Assembly (NCBI GenBank): GCA_026989995.1
Contig: JALSIO010000817.1
Location: forward strand, 1-7,480
Origin: Myxococcales bacterium
GTDB taxonomy: Bacteria > Myxococcota_A > UBA9160 > JALSIO01
DNA: 7,480 nt
Direction of reading: 5' to 3'
The translations under genes were made by a program, and so were the position numbers. Within the stretch, counting starts at the first letter, position 1; the number at the start of each line of letters is the position of its first letter. Shown here in pieces: positions 1-6,371 of the stretch. The notes under the pieces were generated by a model. That model did not search any database and was not told where the DNA came from. It worked only from the letters and a program-made list of their open reading frames with translations.

Positions 1-3000
1 AGGCGCCGCCGCAGCCTGCGGCCGCGGCCGCGAGCACCGTCCCGGCGAGGCTGCCCGGAGCACCGGTCACCGCGTTCTCGAAGAGGAGATCGCCGTCCCC
101 GCAGCCCCCTCCGAGGCAGGAGCGGATCCAGAAGTCGGCGGCCATGGAGCAGAGCGCGGTCCGGGCGCGCCGCCGCAGGCTCGGCCAGCCGTTGTCGAGC
201 AGACCCAGGCGCTGCGGGTCGCAGCTCGGGTTGTCGGGGCAGAAGAAGGTCTCGTTCACCAGGAAGCCGGTGCGCACGCTCGGAACCAGCGCCAGCCGCG
301 CGTCCACCGGCGTGGCCCCGCCGAGCCCCAGGGTGATGCGGGTGGCCAGGCGCGGTGCGAGGTCCACGAAGGCGGCGCATTCGGTGGTCCAGTCCGTGGG
401 GAGATCGCCGGGCCCGGCCGTGCGGTCCACCTCGGTGAAGTCGGTGAGCGCCCGGAGCAGGCCGTTGCCCGGGGCCTCCACCCCCGGAATGAAGAACCCG
501 AAGGAGTAGACCCCCGGTCCCTCCTGGGGCGGCTGGGCCACGCAGTAGCGCGTCACCGGCCGGTCGGGATCTCCCTCGTCGAGCCCCCGGGCGAGGAGCG
601 AGCGGTAGTGGGTCTTGACGCCCATGCGCCGCAGTCCCAGGCGCCCCTCGGCACCGGCATCCACGGCGGCGAAGTTCCGCAGGATCGCGCAGGTCGCCGG
701 CGGAACCCCCGCCGCGGCGCACAGCCCCAGGAAGCCCGGCGGGAGCGCCTGCGGACCGGGGGAGGAGAAGAAGTCGCGTACCGGCTCCGGAACCGGGCCG
801 AGGAGATAGGGCTCGAGGGTCGCGAGGGCCACCGCCTGCTCGATGCCGCGACCGAGGTTGTTCCGGCCGAGCCCTTCGAGAAGCGTGGCCGAGATCCGGG
901 TGGCCACCGCCTGGTTCAGCTCCGGCAGGATGTCGGTGACCACCACCAGGAAGAAGGCCTTGAAGGGCGCGGCCAGCATCGCGGTGAGGTTCTGCGCCAG
1001 CGAGATCGGGCAGGTGAACAGCGCCTTGAACTTCTCGAAGGCGTTCGCATCCGGGGAGCCCAGGATCTCGCACTCGGGCGCGTCGAATTCGGTGTCGAAG
1101 AGGTCGACCGCGACCTCCGGCTTGTTGGTGGCGACCCGCCGGAGCCCCACCTCGACCTCGGTCTGCGGGTCTTCCGGGGGGCCCACGGCGTGGTGGGCGA
1201 GCAGTCCCTGCACGAGGAGCTCCTGCGGGTGGAGCGACACCTCGAGCCCGTTGGTGATGAAAAACGGCGAAGTCAGGGTCAGCAGCGTGGAGGCCAGGGC
1301 GTTCAGGGTGAGCCGGATCAGCTCCAGGAAGACCCGCACGATCCACTTGATCAGCTTCTTCAGGAATCCCGGGAGCCATTTGATCTTGGCGATCCGCTCC
1401 TCCACCCGGCGGACGATCTGCCCCACGAAATCGAAATCCACCTCGAAGGTGGAGTTCGAGAGCCGCACGCGGTAGCCGCCCAGCCCCACCCGGGTGGCGA
1501 GGGCGAAGCCCGCCGCCGAGGAGACGCGGTCCTCCTTCACGACGACCTGGCCGCCGGGCGTGAGCAGGGGCACCCGCTCGAGCACCACCCGCTCCACCGA
1601 GCGGCCCTGGCAGACGACCGCGTCGAAGGTGTCCTCGTCGTAGGGGAATCCCAGGAAGGCCGCCGCCGGAATCCGCTCGGCGAGGGGGAGGTTCGGGTCC
1701 GGGACGTAGACCGCGTTCTCGGGCTCCTCGCAGTAGACCTCGGTGGCCTCCCAGCCGCGCTCGGCGAGGGTGGCCTCGAGGGATTCGTAGGCGTCGGGCC
1801 GGCCGTCGAGGGTCGCCAGCGACACGTCCTCCACGTCGAAGGCGAAAGCGCCGCCGAGGGGGCTGTCGCGGAAGGGCCAGGGATCGACGAAGCAGAGGCT
1901 GTCGCGGCCGAGCGGGTCGCTCCCCCCGCAGATGCAGTCGTAGGGCTTGAAGTAGGTGTAGGTCCGGCCGGCCAGGTTGGGAACCTCGCCCGCCTCCGCC
2001 TCCCGGAACACCGGCCGGGAGGAGCGGCGCACCTCGTCGTCGAGGTCCTCGTCGTCGAAGAGGCTCGCGAGCGAGATCTCCGAGGCTTCGATTTCGACGA
2101 TCTGGCGCTCGAGGGCCTGGCAGTCCGCGTTGCTCATTCGGAGGGCGAGCCCGCGGTCGAGCCACGAGCGATCGCGGTCGACGGGGGACAGCGGAACGGG
2201 GCCGCCCTCCCCCTCCGGCCGGTGCAGGGGCACCCACGCGAGGTGCGTGGCGGTGCCGAGGTCCACCGAGGCGAGCGATTCCGGGACGAAGCGCAGGGCG
2301 CCATTCCAGCGCACCACGATCTCGCCCTCGAGCCCGCCGCGGTCGACCGGCACCGTGAGCCGCAGCTTCTCGAGGCGGTAGCCGTCCTCGACCCCGCCGG
2401 CGCCGAGGTCCGCCGCCTCGAAGTCCACCTGCACGCCGCCGACCTCGTTCCGGAGGATCCCGTCCAGCAGATCCGGCAGGCGGATGGCGCGGAGCGGGTT
2501 GATCCGGCAGCGCAGCGCCTCGGTGTCGCAGTCCACCGCGTCCGGCGCCGTCTCCGCGAGCTTCGCCTCGAGGCCGGCGAGGAGCTCCGCGAGACCCGGA
2601 CGCGCCAGCACGCGCAGGAAGGTCCCCGGGATCTCGATGCGCAGGGCCTCCGCCGGGGCATTCCAGACCTCCGGGTCGCCGCCGAGCAGCTCGGGCACCG
2701 GAAGGGGATCGGGCGTGGCGTCGGCGGCCCCGCCGGCGGGGAGGACCGGCGGGGGGACGGCGAGCGGATCGAGGTCGAAGGCGTCGTCGGGCAGTGCCTC
2801 CTCGGCGCGCCCGGCCACCTCCGCCGGCCAGGTCGGCCCGTCCTCGTCCTCCTCCAGGAGGGTGCAGCCGACGGCGTCGCGGATGGCCTCCAGATCCTCG
2901 CAGAAGGGGAGCCCCGTGGGCGCGGCGACCACCTCGGAGCAGGCCGGCAGGGCGATCTCGAGCTCGCCGAACTCCGGGGGATCGGGAAGGCCGCAGCGAA

Positions 3001-4375
3001 GCTGCACCTCCTCGATGGCGCGGGCGCAGGCGAGCTCCGGATCCGGCTGGCGCCCGTAGCGATCCCGCAGGCGCGAGCCGGGCGGGTCGAGCTCGACCTC
3101 GACCTCCTCCTCCGAGAGGAGCTCGCGCTGCTCGAGGGTGGCGCCCTGGGGCCCGCGCACGCAGTCGAGCACCGCGGGCGCCTCCCCTTCCGCGCACGCC
3201 GGGACCTCGACCTGCTCCACCACCGGAAGCGGGACGACGACCGGGCCCGACTCGCCGTCGAGGGTGCAGCACACCCGCCCCGCGCGCTCCCGGGCCCACG
3301 CGCAAAGCGCCCTCTCCGGCTGCGGACGCTCCACCCCCGCGTCCCCCCGGCCCGCGCCCGACTCGCCCCGATCGCAGGTCGGCGCGAGGAGAAGGCCGCA
3401 GAGCCCGAGAAGCGGGAGCAGGGCCCGCCTAGCGCCCGCGAGGGAGGAGGGACGAGGCGCCGCGCCCGGCCCGCGCCGCCGGGAAGGGCGCGACACACCG
3501 TCCGGCGACGCGCCGGGCCGCCGGCGGGCGAAGGGCACCGGAGCCGAACCGGCGCCCGCCGGACGCCACCGGCGGAGCCCGACCGCGAGGAGGACCAACC
3601 CGAGCCCGAGCAGCGCGAGCGAGCCGGGCTCGGGCACCACGCGGAGCTCGAAGCGGGCGTCTGCCGCGGCCGGGGAGAGCGGCGCCCGCGGGTCGAAGGG
3701 GACGAGCGCCGTCGCCACCGCCAGCAGCCGGTAGACCGCGCCGTCCAGGACGGGCACCTCCAGATCGAAGGGCACCGCGCCGGCGGGACCCGAGGGGCCG
3801 AGGCCCGAGACGAAGGCCGCGAGAACGACGTCGTCCGCGGTGCGGAGCTCGACCGCAGCCGCGGCGTCGGCGGCCGGATCGCCCAGTGCGTCCACGAGGC
3901 CGTGCAGCCGGAGACTGCCCGAGCCCCGCGCGCGGAACACCACCTCGAAGAGCGAGTCGCCGATCGCCTGGGCGCCCGTCGTCCGGGAGGGCGGCTCTCC
4001 GAACCCCGCCGACGCGCTCCCCTCGGCCGCGAAACCGACCGCCCCGACCTCCGAGGCCTGGAAGCCCGAGGCGACGGCCAGCGCGGCTTCCCCGGGCGGG
4101 ACCTCGGCCCCGACCTCCGCCTGGAAGGGGAGCCCCGGCTCCGCCTCCTCCGAGGCCGCGTCCGCCCCGGAAAGGGGCGCGGATTCCAGGAAGGCGCGCG
4201 CCTCGACGGCGCGGACCTCCCCCACGAGGTCGAGCTGGAGCGCCGCGGCCCCGGGGACGGGCCCGACCGAAGCGAGCGCCGCGCCGAGCAGGGCCGCGGC
4301 GGCGAGGCCCGCGCGCGGGGGGCGGGGGCGGCGCGAGGAGGAAGAGAACACGGGAACAACGCGGCCTCGGTCCAT
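1..4375 (-). CDS. Large exported protein: PEP-CTERM module continuing in frame into a cysteine-rich region (C-terminus beyond window)
   Basis: The frame is open for 1458 codons from ATG 4375 to the left edge, with GGAGG four bases upstream. Residues 1-46 form a signal peptide: an Arg-rich start, a hydrophobic AGLAAAALLGAALASVG core, then an AAA cleavage site. Residues 47-245 are Ala/Gly/Val-rich, probably beta-structured and cysteine-free. Residues 246-271 are a PEP-CTERM signal (VVPEPGS, hydrophobic helix, LRRWR). In Gram-negative bacteria this tail is recognised by exosortase for surface sorting and normally ends the protein. Here residues 272-317 form a linker with many Arg, 318-333 are a second hydrophobic segment, and about 1125 further residues follow. 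These are acidic and carry about 32 Cys (for example C814-I-C816 and C1420-LGGG-C1425) and a basic amphipathic stretch near 997-1039. I do not recognise this region. Amino-acid composition strongly supports this frame over the Ser/Arg/Pro-rich overlapping frames. Whether it is one polypeptide or two adjacent genes lacking an intervening stop is unresolved. Confidence 0.8.
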   Translation of the reverse strand, partial: MDRGRVVPVFSSSSRRPRPPRAGLAAAALLGAALASVGPVPGAAALQLDLVGEVRAVEARAFLESAPLSGADAASEEAEPGLPFQAEVGAEVPPGEAALAVASGFQASEVGAVGFAAEGSASAGFGEPPSRTTGAQAIGDSLFEVVFRARGSGSLRLHGLVDALGDPAADAAAAVELRTADDVVLAAFVSGLGPSGPAGAVPFDLEVPVLDGAVYRLLAVATALVPFDPRAPLSPAAADARFELRVVPEPGSLALLGLGLVLLAVGLRRWRPAGAGSAPVPFARRRPGASPDGVSRPSRRRGPGAAPRPSSLAGARRALLPLLGLCGLLLAPTCDRGESGAGRGDAGVERPQPERALCAWARERAGRVCCTLDGESGPVVVPLPVVEQVEVPACAEGEAPAVLDCVRGPQGATLEQRELLSEEEVEVELDPPGSRLRDRYGRQPDPELACARAIEEVQLRCGLPDPPEFGELEIALPACSEVVAAPTGLPFCEDLEAIRDAVGCTLLEEDEDGPTWPAEVAGRAEEALPDDAFDLDPLAVPPPVLPAGGAADATPDPLPVPELLGGDPEVWNAPAEALRIEIPGTFLRVLARPGLAELLAGLEAKLAETAPDAVDCDTEALRCRINPLRAIRLPDLLDGILRNEVGGVQVDFEAADLGAGGVEDGYRLEKLRLTVPVDRGGLEGEIVVRWNGALRFVPESLASVDLGTATHLAWVPLHRPEGEGGPVPLSPVDRDRSWLDRGLALRMSNADCQALERQIVEIEASEISLASLFDDEDLDDEVRRSSRPVFREAEAGEVPNLAGRTYTYFKPYDCICGGSDPLGRDSLCFVDPWPFRDSPLGGAFAFDVEDVSLATLDGRPDAYESLEATLAERGWEATEVYCEEPENAVYVPDPNLPLAERIPAAAFLGFPYDEDTFDAVVCQGRSVERVVLERVPLLTPGGQVVVKEDRVSSAAGFALATRVGLGGYRVRLSNSTFEVDFDFVGQIVRRVEERIAKIKWLPGFLKKLIKWIVRVFLELIRLTLNALASTLLTLTSPFFITNGLEVSLHPQELLVQGLLAHHAVGPPEDPQTEVEVGLRRVATNKPEVAVDLFDTEFDAPECEILGSPDANAFEKFKALFTCPISLAQNLTAMLAAPFKAFFLVVVTDILPELNQAVATRISATLLEGLGRNNLGRGIEQAVALATLEPYLLGPVPEPVRDFFSSPGPQALPPGFLGLCAAAGVPPATCAILRNFAAVDAGAEGRLGLRRMGVKTHYRSLLARGLDEGDPDRPVTRYCVAQPPQEGPGVYSFGFFIPGVEAPGNGLLRALTDFTEVDRTAGPGDLPTDWTTECAAFVDLAPRLATRITLGLGGATPVDARLALVPSVRTGFLVNETFFCPDNPSCDPQRLGLLDNGWPSLRRRARTALCSMAADFWIRSCLGGGCGDGDLLFENAVTGAPGSLAGTVLAAAAAGCGGA
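1259..1387 (-). other. Basic amphipathic and hydrophobic stretch in the cysteine-rich region
   Basis: Residues 997-1039 begin with K-I-K-W-L-P-G-F-L-K-K-L-I-K-W and continue into a Leu/Ile/Val-rich, Thr-containing run ending at TSPFF. Lys and Arg recur every three to four residues among bulky hydrophobics, as in membrane-interacting helices. It stands out from the surrounding acidic sequence. Peripheral membrane or lipid contact is an inference; no family is recognised. Confidence 0.5.
3377..3424 (-). other. Second hydrophobic segment; possible signal or anchor of the downstream cysteine-rich protein
   Basis: Residues 318-333 read ALLPLLGLCGLLLAPT and are followed by C334-D-R-G-E. They are preceded by about 46 linker residues with 13 Arg counted from R268 to R317 and a single acidic residue. 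The segment looks like a secretion signal core. The APTC sequence is a poor lipobox, so a lipoprotein is not supported. If the frame is translated as one chain, this segment and the PEP-CTERM helix would form a two-helix hairpin with a strongly positive cytoplasmic loop, consistent with the positive-inside rule. Confidence 0.6.
3494..3496 (-). promoter_or_regulatory. Candidate internal GTG start for a separate cysteine-rich exported protein
   Basis: GTG codon 294 of the long frame would give a protein beginning with an Arg-rich n-region (SRPSRRR) and a hydrophobic core about 25 residues later, a credible signal peptide. Only a weak purine stretch (GGACGG) lies just upstream, and no ATG occurs in frame between the PEP-CTERM helix and the second hydrophobic segment. 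Another GTG lies at 3536-3538 without a visible ribosome binding site. This is offered as an alternative to a single fused protein. Confidence 0.3.
3563..3640 (-). other. PEP-CTERM sorting signal (internal)
   Basis: These are residues 246-271: V-V-P-E-P-G-S, then the hydrophobic run LALLGLGLVLLAVGL (residues 253-267), then R-R-W-R. This is the canonical three-part PEP-CTERM tail (PEP motif, transmembrane helix, basic cluster) processed by exosortase/archaeosortase-family enzymes. It normally lies at the extreme C-terminus. Here no stop follows in this frame, and the next leftward stop in another minus frame is a TAG at 3429-3431. Confidence 0.85.
4238..4375 (-). other. Signal peptide of the PEP-CTERM module
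   Basis: These are residues 1-46 of the large minus-strand protein. The n-region carries Arg3, Arg5, Arg15-17, Arg19 and Arg22, and the hydrophobic core spans about residues 23-39. An A-A-A site at 44-46 precedes LQLDL, fitting signal peptidase I. The SRRRPR stretch lacks the hydrophobic residues expected after twin arginines, so Sec export is favoured over Tat. Confidence 0.75.
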
Positions 4376-4379
4376 GGGC

Positions 4380-4384
4380 CCTCC
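4380..4384 (-). promoter_or_regulatory. Ribosome binding site of the large exported protein
   Basis: On the minus strand GGAGG is followed by GCCC and then the ATG at 4375-4373. It decides the start: upstream codons in the same frame remain open but show no comparable site, and the signal peptide begins right after this ATG. Confidence 0.7.
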
Positions 4385-4573
4385 GGGCTCCGGTGGGGGT
4401 GCAGGTGCCCGGAAGCGGGCCGGCAGCCCGCCCATCTGCCGGGCGCCGGAGCCGTTCCGGCGGGTTCCCGGGGCCCCGGTCCCTTGAGTGACCGCGAACC
4501 GCCGCCCGTTGCATCCGGGAGGCCGGGGGCACTGCCGCCGGGCCCGCGGGCTCCCCGGCGGGACGGGCGGTCG

Positions 4574-4590
4574 GCCCGGGCTTCCCGGGC
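4574..4590. repeat. Inverted repeat, 7-base arms around CTT
   Basis: GCCCGGG, CTT, then CCCGGGC: perfect arms that could form a tight hairpin or an operator dyad. It lies about 200 bases from the start of the large exported protein and about 280 from the P450 start. Function unknown. Confidence 0.45.
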
Positions 4591-4790
4591 GGGGGCACGG
4601 CGAGAAGCGGACCCACCGGGCGCCGGGGCTCGGCAGGCGGGCCGGGTTGTGCGAGCTTCTCCCCCGGCCGGGCCGGCGGCGCGGGGGGGAGCCGTCCTCC
4701 TCGTTCGGGGGCGAGCGCGAGTGGCGCCGGGCTCCTCCCGGCCGCGGCCGAAGCGGCGCACGGGGGTGCGCGCCGGGTACCGGGCGATGG

Positions 4791-4859
4791 CGGGCGGACC
4801 CGCCGCGGGTGGACGAACGCCGAGGGAGTTCCCTCGCGGAAGCCGCCGCGGTCCGCCCG
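4791..4859. repeat. Nested inverted repeats upstream of the P450
   Basis: The outer arms CGGGCGGACC (4791-4800) and GGTCCGCCCG (4850-4859) are perfect 10-base complements. Between them, at 4821-4836, sits a perfect 16-base dyad: CGAGGGA, GT, TCCCTCG. The two dyads are roughly concentric. A direct repeat CCGCCGCGG also occurs at 4800-4808 and 4843-4851. The outer right arm ends five bases before the GGAGG ribosome binding site, so the structure could act as a repressor operator in DNA or as a leader hairpin affecting translation of the P450. Confidence 0.5.
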
Positions 4860-4863
4860 GCGA

Positions 4864-4868
4864 GGAGG
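4864..4868 (+). promoter_or_regulatory. Ribosome binding site of the P450
   Basis: GGAGG within GAGGAGG lies four bases before the ATG at 4873, supporting that start. Confidence 0.75.
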
Positions 4869-4872
4869 TACG

Positions 4873-6162
4873 ATGGCCACGGCGGAGACGGCGCTTCACG
4901 CCCTGCCCCGAACGGGGCTCGAGCTCATCGATCCGGCCGTCTACGAGCGGGGCGGCCCCCCCCACGAGGCGTGGAGCGCCCTCCGACGACTCCCGGAGAT
5001 CCCGCGCTTCGAGCCCACCGGCTACGAACCCTTCTGGCCCATCACCCGCCACGCCGAGATCTGCTCCATCTCGAAGCGCCCCCAGCTCTACAGGAACGCC
5101 CCGGGGATCGTGCTGCTGCGGGAGGAGGACATCGCCTTCCGCCGGAGCGGCGAGGGGCTCGCGGCCATGCGCACCATCATCGAGATGGACCCCCCGGAGC
5201 ACCGGGTCTACCGCAAGGTGGCCAGCCCCTGGTTCACGCCGCGGGCCCTCGCCCGGGTGGACGAAGCCGTCGAGGCGAGCGCCCGGGAGCTCGTCGACGG
5301 CCTGCGCGCACGCGCCGAGGGGCGCGAGGGCACCTGCGACTTCGTGCAGGAGATCGCCGTCCCCCATCCCCTGCGGATCCTCTCCACCATCCTCGGAATC
5401 GAACGCGAGCTGGAACCGACGGTGCTTCGGCTCACCAACCAGCTCTTCGCCGCCGACGACCCCGACCTCCAGCGCCCCGCCGCCGACCGCCGCCAGGCGC
5501 TGATGGAGCTGGGCCTCGAGCTCTACCAGCTCTTCACGCGGATCATCGAGGACCGCCGGACCCGCCCCCGGGACGACCTCGCCACCCTGCTCGCCTGTGC
5601 GAAGATCGACGGCGCCCCCATGCCGCCCATGGAGACGGTGGGTTACTACCTCATCGTCTTCACCGCCGGGCACGACACCACCAAGAACGCCCTCGCCGGC
5701 GGCATGCACCTCTTCCTCGACCACCCGTCCGAGTTCGCGAAGCTCCAGCGGAACCCGGAGCGGGTGAACGGCGCCGTGGAGGAGATCGTGCGGATGGTCT
5801 CCCCCGTGAACTACATGAAGCGCACCACCGCCGCCGAGACCGAGATCGCCGGCACCCGCATTCCCGCCGGCGAGAACCTGATCCTCTTCTACGCCTCCGC
5901 CAACCGGGACGAGCGCGTCTTCGAGGATCCCTTCGCCTTCCGGATCGACCGCAGGCCCAACCCGCACGTGGGATTCGGCATCGGCGAGCACTTCTGCCTC
6001 GGCGCCCACCTGGCCCGCCGCTCCCAGCGGGCGCTCTGGCGGGAGCTCTCCCGCCGCCTCGAGTGGGTGGAGCCCGCCGGCGAGCCGGCCTGGATCCGCT
6101 CCAACTTCGTGGTGGGCCTGAAGCGCCTCCCCATCCGCTACCGCCTGCGACCCGACGCCTGA
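4873..6162 (+). CDS. Cytochrome P450 monooxygenase, steroid/terpenoid/alkyl-hydroxylase type
   Basis: This gene encodes 429 residues with no membrane anchor, a normal length for a soluble bacterial P450 that inserts one oxygen atom into a hydrophobic substrate using electrons from ferredoxin. All hallmarks are present: C-helix H110-x-x-x-R114 contacting haem propionates; I-helix A265-G-H-D-T-T270 for oxygen activation; K-helix E304-x-x-R307; and the haem loop F368-G-I-G-E-H-F-C375-L-G, where Cys375 is the axial thiolate. The N-terminal pattern (DPAVYE, then FWPITRHAEI) and the C-terminal pattern (SANRDE-VFEDPF, NPHVGFG, then GLKRLPIRY) resemble, from memory, the CYP124/CYP125/CYP142 group, which hydroxylates sterol side chains and methyl-branched lipids; the exact substrate cannot be read from sequence. 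It has a strong ribosome binding site, is probably transcribed alone, is divergent from the exported-protein gene and convergent with the hydrolase. No redox partner is adjacent. Confidence 0.96.
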   Translation: MATAETALHALPRTGLELIDPAVYERGGPPHEAWSALRRLPEIPRFEPTGYEPFWPITRHAEICSISKRPQLYRNAPGIVLLREEDIAFRRSGEGLAAMRTIIEMDPPEHRVYRKVASPWFTPRALARVDEAVEASARELVDGLRARAEGREGTCDFVQEIAVPHPLRILSTILGIERELEPTVLRLTNQLFAADDPDLQRPAADRRQALMELGLELYQLFTRIIEDRRTRPRDDLATLLACAKIDGAPMPPMETVGYYLIVFTAGHDTTKNALAGGMHLFLDHPSEFAKLQRNPERVNGAVEEIVRMVSPVNYMKRTTAAETEIAGTRIPAGENLILFYASANRDERVFEDPFAFRIDRRPNPHVGFGIGEHFCLGAHLARRSQRALWRELSRRLEWVEPAGEPAWIRSNFVVGLKRLPIRYRLRPDA

Positions 6163-6167
6163 GAGCC

Positions 6168-6205
6168 CCGGAGGCCATCCCCCCTGGCGGGAGCCCGCCC
6201 TCCGG
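6168..6205 (+). terminator. Small hairpins just after the P450 stop
   Basis: CCGGAGG (6168-6174) can pair with CCTCCGG (6199-6205). Inside, GGCGGG and CCCGCC (6186-6191 and 6194-6199) form a second perfect dyad. The two share base 6199, so they cannot both form fully. There is no T-run. It starts six bases after the TGA and may stabilise or terminate the P450 transcript. Confidence 0.35.
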
Positions 6206-6244
6206 TTCGCCGACCCCGACGGCACCCCGGTCGCGAGGCCGGTG

Positions 6245-6314
6245 AACCACCCCGGTTCCTCCGGAGACTCCATGCCTCGGGAGGGCTGGAGCCTCCGGCA
6301 GAGCCGGGTGGTTT
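6245..6314. terminator. Long imperfect hairpin between convergent genes, likely bidirectional terminator
   Basis: AACCACCC (6245-6252) plus GG (6254-6255) pairs with CC plus GGGTGGTT (6304-6313), leaving one bulged C. TTC (6256-6258) pairs with GAG (6301-6303), with one wobble. After two mismatches, CCGGAGACTCC (6261-6271) pairs with GGAGCCTCCGG (6288-6298) with one mismatch. A further short stem (GCC with GGC, 6274-6276 and 6284-6286) continues into the loop. The total is over 25 pairs. Only TTT follows on the plus strand, so it is not a classical U-tract terminator, but its position between two convergent stops fits transcription termination in both directions. Confidence 0.6.
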
Positions 6315-6371
6315 CCTGCCGCGGCCGTGCTCCTCCGAGAGCGAGTGCGCGAAGGACGTCGCTCCAGGCGC

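Larger units (their letters stand above)
4376..4872. promoter_or_regulatory. Divergent, gene-free regulatory region rich in inverted repeats
   Basis: About 500 bases separate the divergent starts at 4375 (-) and 4873 (+), and no convincing coding frame is seen in them. Both promoters should lie here, but I see no clear -35/-10 pair. Perfect dyads include a 12-base palindrome at 4468-4479, 7-base arms with a 3-base loop at 4574-4590, 6-base arms at 4726-4742, a 12-base palindrome at 4739-4750, and a nested set at 4791-4859. High GC raises the chance rate of such repeats, so each one alone is weak evidence. Confidence 0.5.
6163..6371. other. Convergent intergenic region
   Basis: About 209 bases lie between the stop codons of the P450 (+) and the hydrolase (-). 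I see no coding frame with sensible composition. The region holds a small hairpin just after the P450 stop (6168-6205) and a long imperfect hairpin (6245-6313). Confidence 0.7.

Noticed and set aside
2135..2137. ATG with ATGA context as a separate gene start inside the large minus-strand frame
   Set aside because: The same frame is open and protein-like for hundreds of codons upstream, there is no ribosome binding site before it, and the TGA it overlaps ends only a shadow frame. It is an internal methionine.
3368..3424. Lipoprotein signal at APTC-DRG
   Set aside because: Pro at -2 and Thr at -1 do not fit a lipobox.
4324..4375. Twin-arginine (Tat) signal in SRRRPR of the PEP-CTERM module
   Set aside because: The hydrophobic residues required after the arginine pair are replaced by Pro and Arg.
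3429..4880. A 483-codon minus-strand frame over the PEP-CTERM module
   Set aside because: It is Arg/Pro/Gly-rich with no recognisable signal or motif, whereas the neighbouring frame gives a signal peptide and a clean PEP-CTERM tail.
608..5503. A 1631-codon open frame on the plus strand
   Set aside because: Its codons are exact reverse complements of those in the minus-strand exported protein (same phase), so stops are suppressed by GC-rich codon use. Its translation is dominated by Arg, Gly, Glu and Pro, has no domain, and overlaps the true P450 frame at its end.
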